DNA of 19,390 nt from Phyllobacteriaceae bacterium (GTDB taxonomy: Bacteria > Pseudomonadota > Alphaproteobacteria > Rhizobiales > Devosiaceae), in NCBI GenBank assembly GCA_012799265.1, contig JAAZLP010000158.1, positions 1 to 19,390 on the forward strand. The letters are read 5' to 3'. Numbering within the stretch: the stretch's first letter is position 1; the number at the start of each line of letters is the position of its first letter. Shown one piece after another: positions 1-7,183 of this stretch. The notes beneath the pieces are model-generated. The model saw only the letters and a list, made by a program, of their open reading frames with translations. It made no database searches and was not told the origin of the DNA. Both the position numbers and the translations under genes were made by a program.

Positions 1-184
1 AATAGAGGCTGCCCATGATCTCCGCCAGTCGCTCCATCTGCCGCTGATAGGGAGGGTCGATGGCGAATGCCGCGCCAGACAGCGACACGGTCAGAACAAG
101 CGCGAACAGAAAAGACAGACGCCCGCCAGCCGCCGGTTTGGCGCTGGGCGAACGCATCCTGGTTTTCCCGCGTGCTGCAATCAT
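1..184 (-). CDS. TIGR02301-like exported protein, N-terminal part only
   Basis: The 5' end of a minus-strand gene that runs off the left edge of the window; 61 codons are visible. Residues 1-22 are basic (MIAARGKTRMRSPSAK), residues about 23-42 are hydrophobic (LSFLFALVLTVSLSGAAFA), and a likely signal-peptidase site follows AFA. The mature start, IDPPYQRQMERLAEIMGSLY, resembles the opening of the small exported TIGR02301 family of Hyphomicrobiales, whose function is not known. The gene starts 12 nt after the stop of the NUDIX gene, so the two are probably co-transcribed. A second in-frame ATG at 157 would shorten the cytoplasmic tail and also leave a signal peptide, so the start is uncertain. 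The family call is from memory of the motif and rests on few residues. Confidence 0.6.
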   Translation of the reverse strand, partial: MIAARGKTRMRSPSAKPAAGGRLSFLFALVLTVSLSGAAFAIDPPYQRQMERLAEIMGSLY

Positions 185-196
185 GCGGGACTTCTA

Positions 197-595
197 TCAG
201 CTTTGCTGCAGAATCTTGAAGCATTCTCTGATGACGTCATCGAGACGCGCGGTGGTGCGGAGGGCAGGCAGTGTGCCCGGGTCCGCCCACATGTGAGCGG
301 CTATCTCGTCGGATGGGCGAAAGTTTCCCGAGAAATCCGTGGTGGTGAAAACGGCCAGACGAAATTGCTCGTCCCGCCCCAGCGACTGCACCATCGCCAG
401 CTTGGGATTGCGAATGGTGAGGGATAGTTCCTCCTGGATTTCGCGGATGGCGCATTGTTCAACGGTCTCGCCGGGCTCCAGGCGGCCTCCGGGGAACGTC
501 CAGAGGTTCTGGTAGGGCGCAAAGGCGCGTTTTATCAGGAGTATCTTGCCGTCGCGGACCAGGCCCACGCTGGCGGCATTTGGTTGTTCGGTCAT
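197..595 (-). CDS. NUDIX hydrolase
   Basis: A 132-residue protein of normal size for a one-domain NUDIX hydrolase. These enzymes split nucleoside diphosphates linked to another group, using Mg2+ held by the Nudix helix. The box starts at GRLEPGETVEQ and continues AIREIQEELSL, matching G-x5-E-x7-REU-x-EE-x-G-U except that the last Gly is Ser. The catalytic REU and EE residues are intact. The N-terminal stretch AASVGLVRDGKILLIKRA followed by LWTFPGGRLEPGE is typical of MutT/ADP-ribose pyrophosphatase-like members, but the substrate cannot be read from the sequence. It leads a probable two-gene unit with the exported protein 12 nt downstream and is divergent from the SRAP gene. No strong ribosome binding site precedes the ATG at 595. 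Confidence 0.9.
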   Translation of the reverse strand: MTEQPNAASVGLVRDGKILLIKRAFAPYQNLWTFPGGRLEPGETVEQCAIREIQEELSLTIRNPKLAMVQSLGRDEQFRLAVFTTTDFSGNFRPSDEIAAHMWADPGTLPALRTTARLDDVIRECFKILQQS

Positions 596-715
596 GGACT
601 AGACTTTGCGATTCGGCTTAGTGCGCCTACTTGTACCCCGAAACGACACGGAACCTCAGTGACATTCCCTGATCCAGGCAGGGCTGTGGATGGGGTGCCA
701 CTGGAGTAATCAGCG

Positions 716-1456
716 ATGTGCGGACGCTACGCCTCGACCTTGCCGCCGGAAATGATGGTGGAGCTCTTCAAACTGTTGAAGTCCGTCGACATTGTGCCGC
801 GCTTCAACATTGCGCCGACCCAGCCCATCGTGGCCATTTGGGAGGCCCAGGGCCAGCGTGCAGCCCATTTCGCCCGATGGGGCCTCGTCCCCGGCTGGGT
901 CAAAGACCCGCGAGAATTCCCCCTGCTGGTGAATGCGCGAGCTGAAAGCATGGAGCAGAAGCCTGCCTTCCGCGATACGCTGAAGCATGGTCGGTGCATC
1001 GTCCCCGCCAGTGGCTATTACGAGTGGCACACAGGGCCAGACAAAAAGAAGCAGCCCTATTACATCACCCGAGCGGACGGGAAACCGCTGGCGCTTGCCG
1101 GGCTGTACGCGACCTGGTCGGGGCCCAATGGCGAAGAGGTAGACAGCGTCGCCACCATCACGGTGCCGACCAATGAGCAGCTCTCTGTGATCCACCACCG
1201 TATGCCGGCGATCCTGCTTGATGAGCAAAGCCAGGACGATTGGCTGAACATCCGAGAAGTCAGGGCCCGAGAGGCGGCCCAGATGGCCTTGCCGCTTGAG
1301 GATGGCGTGCTCAAATTCCATCCTGTGTCGACGCGGGTCAATTCAGCGCGCGACGACGATCCGGGCCTGATCGAGCCTGTAACTCTCGAAAAGGAAGAGC
1401 CTGTGAAGGCCAAACCCCGGAAGGCAGTAGGCGGCGGTCAGCTGGATCTGTTTTGA
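716..1456 (+). CDS. yedK: SRAP-domain abasic-site DNA-crosslinking protein (YedK/HMCES family)
   Basis: A 246-residue SOS response-associated peptidase (SRAP) protein. Family members shield abasic sites in single-stranded DNA by linking their N-terminal Cys to the open sugar. The start is fixed by chemistry: MCGRYA puts Cys at position 2, exposed after Met removal, and GGAG lies 9 nt upstream. Other active-site residues expected from E. coli YedK are present: Asn73 in VNARAES, Glu103 in ASGYYEW and a His in the HHRMP motif at 160-164. FARWGLVPGW at 52-61 is a family hallmark. Residues about 215-246 form a basic, probably flexible tail ending in QLDLF, which matches the bacterial sliding-clamp-binding pentapeptide. 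The gene is divergent from the NUDIX gene and convergent, with a 3-nt gap, with the hemerythrin-like gene. Confidence 0.93.
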   Translation: MCGRYASTLPPEMMVELFKLLKSVDIVPRFNIAPTQPIVAIWEAQGQRAAHFARWGLVPGWVKDPREFPLLVNARAESMEQKPAFRDTLKHGRCIVPASGYYEWHTGPDKKKQPYYITRADGKPLALAGLYATWSGPNGEEVDSVATITVPTNEQLSVIHHRMPAILLDEQSQDDWLNIREVRAREAAQMALPLEDGVLKFHPVSTRVNSARDDDPGLIEPVTLEKEEPVKAKPRKAVGGGQLDLF

Positions 1457-1459
1457 GCC

Positions 1460-2020
1460 CTAAAGGATGCCGTAAAAGCCGAGCGCGTCGATGATTGCGT
1501 CTTCCTCGTAGCGGAAGTGCGATAGCAGGAGTTTTTCCAGCGCCCTGAAAATCTCAACTGCATTTTCGAAATGCTGGCGGTCGGCATGCTCGTTTAGGTC
1601 GATGATGGCCGTCACCAGCATCTCGATGAGAAGATGCACATGCTCATGCTCGGCCTCCAGCCGTTCGACTACGGCCTTTAGAGCCGGACTGCGCCGTGAC
1701 AGGGCGGGAAAGAGCGCCCGGTCTTCGATCGTGTGGTGCTTGTGAATGAGCTGGCAGTATTGACCGCAAATATTGCCGAAGCGCCGGTAGTTGGTGACCA
1801 GAGCCATGCTTTCAACCTGATCCCGAACCGCGGTCGGGTCGACCTCACCCGCTGAGGCCCGCTCAATGAGCTTACCCAAAGTGGCAAGGTGGTCGCGCAG
1901 GTAGTCATGAATGTCGCGCAAATGATTGCCCGACGCCCGCTGATCCTCGGTCACGCCTTCGATCAGAGGTGCAGGGGGACGCGTTGAATCGTCCAGAAAT
2001 TGGATGTCTTTGAGAAGCAT
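1460..2020 (-). CDS. Hemerythrin-like (HHE) domain protein
   Basis: A 186-residue, mostly helical protein with the spaced His/Glu pattern of the hemerythrin-like HHE family. This family binds a di-iron centre and is linked to oxygen, nitric oxide or redox sensing and to iron handling. Candidate ligands are H33/H38/H44, H93-H96 with E99 (LIHKHHTIED), E124/H125/H127/H129 (EAEHEHVH) and H168/E172/E173 (SHFRYEED). The repeated helix-H-x-x-E arrangement fits a four-helix bundle. No DNA-binding or membrane segment is seen. It lies 68 nt downstream of the dehydrogenase on the same strand, so co-transcription is possible. The ribosome binding site is poor: GAGG ends one base before the ATG. Confidence 0.85.
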   Translation of the reverse strand: MLLKDIQFLDDSTRPPAPLIEGVTEDQRASGNHLRDIHDYLRDHLATLGKLIERASAGEVDPTAVRDQVESMALVTNYRRFGNICGQYCQLIHKHHTIEDRALFPALSRRSPALKAVVERLEAEHEHVHLLIEMLVTAIIDLNEHADRQHFENAVEIFRALEKLLLSHFRYEEDAIIDALGFYGIL

Positions 2021-2088
2021 GCCTCAGCAGATGGGAGAAGCGGCATAACTCATCAAGAAGGCACAAAGAGGATACCGGCCCAACCCTT

Positions 2089-3504
2089 TCAACCCAGCAT
2101 CTTCCCCGGATTGAGAATGCCCCGTGGGTCGAGTGCCGACTTGATGGCGCGCATCATTTCGAGCGCGACGGGATCCTTCACCTGCTTCAGAAGACCTGTC
2201 TTCAGTTGGCCGATGCCATGCTCGGCCGAAACAGAGCCACCGAGTTTTAATACGACCTCATAGATCGCCTCGTGCATCGCCTCGTCATACTGGGCCATGA
2301 ATGCCTTGGGGTCGGCACCCACAGGCTGGCTGAAGTTGAAATGAATATTGCCATCGCCCATGTGGCCGAACGGGATGGGGCGGATGTCGGGAGCCAGGCG
2401 CTCGGCGGCGGCTGTTCCTTCTTCGATAAGCGCTGGTACGGCCGCAATAGGAACTGAAACGTCGTGCTTGATTGATGCGCCTTCGCGCGATTGGCATTCG
2501 CTCATCTGCTCCCGGAACGCCCACATGCGCGTCCGCTGTGCCAGACTTTCGGCCATGGTCGCGTCGGAAATCATCCCGGCTTCAAAGGCGGCCTCAAGAC
2601 TGGCCTGGAGGGCGCCCGGCTCGGTACCTGCCATGCGGGTTATTTCCACCAAAGCATACCATGGCGAAGCGCTGGCGCTGGGGTCGGCGTCAAGCATGCC
2701 GTGGCGCAACTGGATGTCGAGGCCAATCCACGGAATGAGCTCAAACGCATTCAGGCGAGGGCCAAGCCGGTCACGCATGAGCTGGAAAAGCTCAAGCGCC
2801 GCGGCGGGCGAGGCGACATTGACCAGCGCGGTCTCATAGTCCTGGGGCAGCGGAAACAGCTTCAGCGTTGCCGCGGTGATGATCCCGAGTGTTCCTTCAG
2901 CGCCGACCAGGAGGTCCTTCAGGTCATAGCCCGTGTTGTCCTTCTTGAGGGATGTAAGCCCATTGTAGAGGCGGCCATCGGCGAGGACGGCTTCGACACC
3001 CATGGTGAGCTCGCGGGCATTGCCATAGGCCAGCACATTGACGCCCCCGGCATTGGACGACAGCACGCCACCAATTCGTGCCGAGCCCTGGGAGGCAAGC
3101 CACAGGGGGAACATCATGCCTTGTTCCTCTGCAGCGCGATGGGCATTTTCGAGAATGACGCCCGCCTCGGCGGTCATGACGCCGGCTGCTGCGTCAATGG
3201 CGCGGATTTTGTCGAGCCTGGCGAGGCTCAAGATGACTTCATCGCCACGCAGCGGAACCTGTGCGCCGACAAGTCCGGTATTGCCCCCCTGGGGGATGAT
3301 GCCGACATGGTTTTCGTGCGCCCAGGCAAGGATGGCCTGTACGCCTGCAACGTCTCGCGGGGTGACGACCGCTGCAGCGGCAGTGTGAAAGCGTTTGCGG
3401 GGTTCGTTGAGATAGGCACCCATCTGTGAGACGTCGCTGATGACAGCGTCACCCCCCGCGATCGCGGAAAGCGCGGACGCTATTTCAGTGGCGGACAAGG
3501 GCAT
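2089..3504 (-). CDS. FAD-binding oxidoreductase, D-2-hydroxyglutarate/D-lactate dehydrogenase type
   Basis: A 471-residue cytoplasmic flavoprotein of the FAD-binding-4 plus FAD-oxidase-C family (GlcD, D-lactate dehydrogenase, D2HGDH). It would oxidise a D-2-hydroxyacid to the 2-oxoacid and pass electrons to an acceptor. The N-terminal half carries the PCMH-type FAD fold: IPQGGNTGLVGAQVPL, SSNAGGVNVLAYGNARELTMG and DLLVGAEGTLGIIT. The C-terminal half has the metal/substrate signature GHMGDGNIHFN, then SAEHGIGQLK and the final NPGKML, so both domains are complete. The reading frame stays open for more than 600 nt further upstream, but the start at 3504 is preferred: GGAG lies 6 nt before it and it begins where family homology begins. 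The upstream extension overlaps the divergent phosphatase gene. D2HGDH-like is the best guess; the exact substrate is not determined. Confidence 0.88.
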   Translation of the reverse strand: MPLSATEIASALSAIAGGDAVISDVSQMGAYLNEPRKRFHTAAAAVVTPRDVAGVQAILAWAHENHVGIIPQGGNTGLVGAQVPLRGDEVILSLARLDKIRAIDAAAGVMTAEAGVILENAHRAAEEQGMMFPLWLASQGSARIGGVLSSNAGGVNVLAYGNARELTMGVEAVLADGRLYNGLTSLKKDNTGYDLKDLLVGAEGTLGIITAATLKLFPLPQDYETALVNVASPAAALELFQLMRDRLGPRLNAFELIPWIGLDIQLRHGMLDADPSASASPWYALVEITRMAGTEPGALQASLEAAFEAGMISDATMAESLAQRTRMWAFREQMSECQSREGASIKHDVSVPIAAVPALIEEGTAAAERLAPDIRPIPFGHMGDGNIHFNFSQPVGADPKAFMAQYDEAMHEAIYEVVLKLGGSVSAEHGIGQLKTGLLKQVKDPVALEMMRAIKSALDPRGILNPGKMLG

Positions 3505-3592
3505 GATAACTCCGCAAGTGCTCCGCGGGCAGGCGCCGGCCGCCTTGCCCGTCATGGTCCCCATGTGCCACACTCGGGCCAATGACACTAGA

Positions 3593-3612
3593 GACCGGGT
3601 TCGAACCCGGTC
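3593..3612. promoter_or_regulatory. Perfect 20-bp palindrome in a divergent promoter region
   Basis: GACCGGGTTCGAACCCGGTC is an exact 20-bp palindrome in the 150-bp gap between the hydroxyacid dehydrogenase (minus) and the histidine phosphatase (plus). Its 3' end overlaps a second inverted repeat, GTCCTT (3610-3615) with AAGGAC (3624-3629), so the two hairpins could not fully form together in a transcript. A dimeric repressor operator is plausible; no matching regulator gene lies nearby. Confidence 0.5.
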
Positions 3613-3654
3613 CTTCTCTCTGGAAGGACGCGCCGCCCCGCGCGAAGGATGCCC

Positions 3655-4293
3655 ATGACCGCCGTTGAATGGCCGGATTTTTACTTCGCCCGCCATGGTG
3701 AGACCGACTGGAACCGCGAGCTTCGTTATCAGGGCAGCAAGGATATCCCGCTCAATCGCACCGGCCAGTTGCAGGCCGACGCAAATGGCGTCCTGCTGCG
3801 CGAACTGCTGGAACGTGATGGAGTCGATCCGGCGTCCCTTCACTGGTTCGCTTCGCCGCTGAGCCGCGCCAGCGAAACCATGGACCGCATGCGCGCAGCC
3901 TTCGACGTCGAGCTTCCTCCCGTTATTCACGACAAGCGCCTGATCGAGATTTCCTTCGGCGCGCTTGAAGGACGACTTCATTCCGAGATCGCGCGCGAGC
4001 AGGCAAAAGCGCCGGGCGAACGTGACGAGACCTATTGGCAATTCCGGCCGGAGGGTGGTGAGAACTATGATGATCTCGCTGCGCGCCTGGTGGACTTTGC
4101 GCGCGTACTGACGGACCGGGCGGTAGTTGTTGCCCATGGTGGGGTCCTACGGGTTCTGCGGCATCTGATCGAAGGCGCGCCCCGCGCTGACGTCATAAAC
4201 TGGCCGCCACCGCAGGGGGCTATCGCCCATTTTACGCCGGGCCGCATGACGCTCTACAGCGCCACCAACACGTGGGAACAGACCGCCGATTGA
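3655..4293 (+). CDS. Histidine phosphatase (phosphoglycerate mutase-like) family protein
   Basis: A 212-residue protein of the histidine phosphatase superfamily, branch 1. The phosphoryl-accepting motif ARHGETDWN is at residues 12-20, with His14 as nucleophile. The partner His is in VVVAHGGVLRVLRH near the C-terminus, and SPLSRASETM is the usual third element. The spacing matches small GpmB/CobC-type phosphatases rather than the larger glycolytic mutase, so the natural substrate is open. Two ATGs lie in frame at 3649 and 3655. The second is chosen because GAAGGA at 3644-3649 then sits at normal distance. It is followed after 48 nt by aroC on the same strand, so co-transcription is likely, but this does not tie it to the shikimate pathway. 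Confidence 0.85.
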   Translation: MTAVEWPDFYFARHGETDWNRELRYQGSKDIPLNRTGQLQADANGVLLRELLERDGVDPASLHWFASPLSRASETMDRMRAAFDVELPPVIHDKRLIEISFGALEGRLHSEIAREQAKAPGERDETYWQFRPEGGENYDDLAARLVDFARVLTDRAVVVAHGGVLRVLRHLIEGAPRADVINWPPPQGAIAHFTPGRMTLYSATNTWEQTAD

Positions 4294-4341
4294 CCCGGCA
4301 GGCTGCGGCCCCTAAAACCGCCGCAACAACGGGGCCGCGCC

Positions 4342-5457
4342 ATGTCTTTCAATACCTTCGGTCATCTTTTCCGCTTCACTACCTGGGGTGAAAGCCATGG
4401 GCCCGCGCTGGGCGTTGTGGTCGACGGTTGCCCTCCGGGTATCACGCTGACCCCGGAAATCATTCAGCGCGACCTTGATCGCCGCAAGCCCGGGCAGAGC
4501 AAGTTCACAACGCAGCGTCGCGAACCCGACGAGGTGAAAATCCTCTCAGGCGTTTTCGAGGACGAACGCACTGATGGTCCGCGCACGACGGGCACACCAA
4601 TCTCGCTGCTTATAGAGAACACGGACCAGCGGTCGAAGGACTATTCTGATATCCGGGACAAATATCGGCCGGGCCACGCCGATTTCACCTATGACCAGAA
4701 ATACGGCATCCGTGACTATCGTGGCGGCGGTCGGACTTCGGCCCGCGAAACCGCGGCGCGCGTCGCTGCTGGCGCGGTGGCGCGGCAGATTCTCAGCGGC
4801 GTGACCATCCGCGCGAGCCTTGTGCAGATGGGTCCCCACAAGATCGACTACGGCAATTTCGATTGGGCGCAGGTCAATGAAAACCCCTTCTTCTGCGCGG
4901 ACGCGAAAGCCGCTGAGCTCTGGGCTGATTATCTCGACGGCCTGCGCAAGGACGGCAACTCGGCCGGCGCCGTCATCGAGGTTGTGGCTGAAGGCGTACC
5001 GGCGGGTTGGGGTGCACCAATCTATGGCAAGCTCAGCGCTGATCTCGCATCGGCTATGATGAGCATCAATGCGGTCAAGGCCGTGGAAATCGGTGACGGC
5101 TTTGATGCGGCAAGCCTTACCGGGGTCGAGAATGCCGACCAGATGCGGGCGGGCGAAGGCAAACCTTATTTTCTGTCAAATCATGCAGGCGGCATTCTGG
5201 GCGGCGTTTCCAATGGCGACCCCATCGTCTGCCGCTTTGCCGTCAAGCCGACGTCGTCGATCCTCACGCCCCGTCAGACAGTGACCAATGCCAACGAGAA
5301 CACCGATATCATCACCAAGGGACGCCACGATCCCTGCGTGGGTATTCGTGCCGTGCCTGTTGGCGAGGCGATGATGGCGCTGGTGCTGGCCGACCACATG
5401 CTGCGCCATCGAGGACAGACGGGCCGCGAAGGCTGGATCGGGTTCCAGAGGAACTAG
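4342..5457 (+). CDS. aroC: Chorismate synthase
   Basis: A 371-residue protein, full length for chorismate synthase. The enzyme makes chorismate from 5-enolpyruvylshikimate 3-phosphate in the last step of the shikimate pathway, and needs reduced FMN although there is no net redox change. All three family signatures are visible: FTTWGESHGPALGVVVDGCPPG near the N-terminus, RPGHADFTYDQKYGIRDYRGGGRTSARET in the middle, and GEGKPYFLSNHAGGILGG with KPTSSI towards the end. The start MSFNTFGHLFRFTTWGESHG is the standard one. No clear Shine-Dalgarno precedes it, which fits possible coupling to the upstream phosphatase gene 48 nt away. It is convergent with the MBL-fold gene. Confidence 0.97.
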   Translation: MSFNTFGHLFRFTTWGESHGPALGVVVDGCPPGITLTPEIIQRDLDRRKPGQSKFTTQRREPDEVKILSGVFEDERTDGPRTTGTPISLLIENTDQRSKDYSDIRDKYRPGHADFTYDQKYGIRDYRGGGRTSARETAARVAAGAVARQILSGVTIRASLVQMGPHKIDYGNFDWAQVNENPFFCADAKAAELWADYLDGLRKDGNSAGAVIEVVAEGVPAGWGAPIYGKLSADLASAMMSINAVKAVEIGDGFDAASLTGVENADQMRAGEGKPYFLSNHAGGILGGVSNGDPIVCRFAVKPTSSILTPRQTVTNANENTDIITKGRHDPCVGIRAVPVGEAMMALVLADHMLRHRGQTGREGWIGFQRN

Positions 5458-5509
5458 GTCCAGTCAGTCCTTGCCCGGCCGGTTTGCAGGCGAGAGGATG
5501 GCCGTGCCT

Positions 5510-6421
5510 TCATGCAGGCCTCAGTCGTGTACCGAAGACATTGCGGGACACGCGGATGGCGCCCTGTGCTTCCAGATATTCGACATGAGCGGCGATAGTC
5601 ATTCTCGCCGCCATTCGGACCTTTGGCGTCTGCGCGGGATAGATCGCTGAGACCACTGACGCGATGGTCTGAGCGCCTCCGGCAATTGCGTCAATAACCT
5701 GCTGATTGCGCATCTGGCGATGGGCTTTCAGTGCTCGCGCGTGGTCTGGCCCGTTCGCGATTGGACCGCCGTGGGCAGGGAAATAGCGCCGATAGGGAAG
5801 GGCGATAAGCTTATCGAGAGAGGCGAAATAGTCCGCCATCGACCCATCAGGGACTGAGACCAGCGTGGAATTCCATCCCATGACGTGATCGCCGCTAAGG
5901 AGCACATCTGTGTTTTCGATGCCGAAGGCGAGATGGTTTGCGCAATGGCCCGGCGTTGTGTGCACCACGAGGTCAATATCCCCGGCTGAGATCGTCTCCC
6001 CATCTCGCAGAAACCGGTCCGGCACGAGATGCCAGTCAGCGGAACGCTTGAGAGGATTGATCTCGAATCGTCTCAAGGGCCGGGACAGGCGATGAGGACC
6101 ACCGAACCACAATGGCGCGTCTAGTCTTTTAGTCCAGTACGAAGCGGAGGCACTGTGGTCATGATGGGTGTGGGTGAGGATGACCGCCTCAACCTTGCGC
6201 CCTGCGATGGCCAACTCGAGAGCGGTCGTGTGGCGCGGATCCTCAGGCCCCGGATCAAGGAGCGCAAGACGTTCATGGCCCAAGAGGAATGTATTGGTGC
6301 CAGTGAAGGTGTAGGGCGACGCATTTGGCGCTGTAACCCGGGTGACACCGGGCGCCATTTCGATGGCTTGCCCGGTCTTTGGATCGAAGTCGACGTCGAA
6401 GACAGGGGAGGGACTGGCCAT
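5510..6421 (-). CDS. MBL-fold metallo-hydrolase (LACTB2-like)
   Basis: A 303-residue metallo-beta-lactamase-fold hydrolase. The zinc-binding motif is THTHHDHS, with H84, H86, D88 and H89. Further metal ligands are expected in TTPGHCANH and LSGDHVMGW, and in FPAHGGP. The opening, SPYTFTGTNTFLLG then LALLDPGPEDPRH, is typical of LACTB2-type members, whose C-terminus is a winged-helix-like cap; residues from about 235 on (QQVIDAIAGGAQTIASVVSAIYP) fit that cap. Known relatives act as RNases or thioester hydrolases, so the substrate is uncertain. The frame can be extended to a GTG at 6436, but ATG at 6421 gives the usual length. Neither start has a strong ribosome binding site. It is divergent from bioY. 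Confidence 0.88.
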   Translation of the reverse strand: MASPSPVFDVDFDPKTGQAIEMAPGVTRVTAPNASPYTFTGTNTFLLGHERLALLDPGPEDPRHTTALELAIAGRKVEAVILTHTHHDHSASASYWTKRLDAPLWFGGPHRLSRPLRRFEINPLKRSADWHLVPDRFLRDGETISAGDIDLVVHTTPGHCANHLAFGIENTDVLLSGDHVMGWNSTLVSVPDGSMADYFASLDKLIALPYRRYFPAHGGPIANGPDHARALKAHRQMRNQQVIDAIAGGAQTIASVVSAIYPAQTPKVRMAARMTIAAHVEYLEAQGAIRVSRNVFGTRLRPA

Positions 6422-6465
6422 TGCGCGGAGGTTCACGAGAAAGTATGAAGCATGAGACTGAATGA

Positions 6466-6483
6466 CCTGGTCGCCAGATCAGG
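6466..6483. promoter_or_regulatory. Imperfect inverted repeat between the MBL-fold gene and bioY
   Basis: CCTGGTC, a GCCA spacer and GATCAGG form a hyphenated inverted repeat with one mismatch. It lies in the 87-bp divergent gap, 26 bp upstream of the bioY start. It does not resemble the BioR box (TTATNNATAA type). It could be an operator for either gene or chance. Confidence 0.25.
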
Positions 6484-6508
6484 CCCACCTAAAGCATAAA
6501 GGTATGAA

Positions 6509-7123
6509 ATGGCCGTCACCTTGACCACGCCCAATACGCTGCTCGGTGTTTTCCAGCCCAAGGGAGCTGTCATCAAGCTTGCGATCAACGCCGTCACGGT
6601 TGTGCTCGGAACGCTGCTCATCACTGCCGCGGCCAAGATCAACGTGCCGGTTTGGCCGGTGCCTGTCACTCTGCAGAGCTTTGCCATTGCAGCGCTGGCC
6701 GCTACCTTCGGCATGCGTATCGGCGTTGCCACCGTGGCACTCTACCTCCTCGAAGGCGCGATGGGCCTGCCGGTCTTCGCAACTGGCGGCGGCATGCCTT
6801 ATCTCGTCGGTCCTACCGGCGGTTTCCTGATCGGCTTCCTGGCCATGGCGGCGGTCATCGGCTTTGCTGCTGACCGTGGCGCATCCAGCCGTCCCTTCAC
6901 AATGTTCGGCGCGATGATGGTGGGTAACGTCGTCATGTTTGCCTTTGGTTTTGCATGGCTGCTTGCCATGGCCGGTCAGGCTGGCTGGATCGACCAGACC
7001 AATGTCGTCGCCTCTGCCTTTGCCAAAGCCGTTCAGCCCTTCATCGTCTGGGATATCCTCAAGATGGCATTCGCGTCGCTGACGGTGACCGGTCTGTGGG
7101 GTCTTTTCGCCGCCAAGCGCTAA
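6509..7123 (+). CDS. bioY: Biotin transporter BioY
   Basis: A 204-residue integral membrane protein, the substrate-binding S component of energy-coupling factor biotin transporters. About six hydrophobic segments are visible, including LAINAVTVVLGTLLITAAAKI, FAIAALAATFGMRIGVATVALYLLEGAMG and GFLIGFLAMAAVIGFAADRG. The conserved BioY pieces are IPVPV-like NVPVWPVPVTLQSFAI and FATGGGMPYLVGPTGGFLIGF. The start at 6509 has AAAGG 6 nt upstream. No bioM or bioN energising subunits and no biotin synthesis genes are adjacent. Some solitary BioY proteins are known to work alone or with shared ECF modules. A strong terminator follows, so bioY is probably a one-gene unit. Confidence 0.95.
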   Translation: MAVTLTTPNTLLGVFQPKGAVIKLAINAVTVVLGTLLITAAAKINVPVWPVPVTLQSFAIAALAATFGMRIGVATVALYLLEGAMGLPVFATGGGMPYLVGPTGGFLIGFLAMAAVIGFAADRGASSRPFTMFGAMMVGNVVMFAFGFAWLLAMAGQAGWIDQTNVVASAFAKAVQPFIVWDILKMAFASLTVTGLWGLFAAKR

Positions 7124-7143
7124 GGCGACACGTATGAATTGCG

Positions 7144-7175
7144 AAGGGCCGGTGGAAACACCGGCCCTTTTGCTT
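7144..7175 (+). terminator. Rho-independent terminator after bioY
   Basis: An 11-bp perfect stem (AAGGGCCGGTG with CACCGGCCCTT) closed by a GAAA tetraloop, followed by TTTTGCTTTTT. It lies 20 nt after the bioY stop. The minus-strand side has few Ts after the stem, so it mainly serves bioY, though it also stands between bioY and the convergent topoisomerase gene. Confidence 0.9.
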
Positions 7176-7183
7176 TTTCTACC

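Noticed and set aside
2491..3429. Long plus-strand open frame of 312 codons
   Set aside because: It is antisense to the well-supported FAD oxidoreductase and encodes no recognisable domain; long antisense frames are common in GC-rich DNA.
3590..3616. GGTTCGAACC looked like a tRNA T-loop
   Set aside because: The arms are fully symmetric, a proper 5-bp T-stem with a 7-base loop cannot be drawn, and no anticodon or acceptor arm is nearby. It is a palindrome, not a tRNA remnant.
6422..6508. BioR-type operator before bioY
   Set aside because: No TTATNNATAA-like site is present; only an unrelated imperfect inverted repeat was found.
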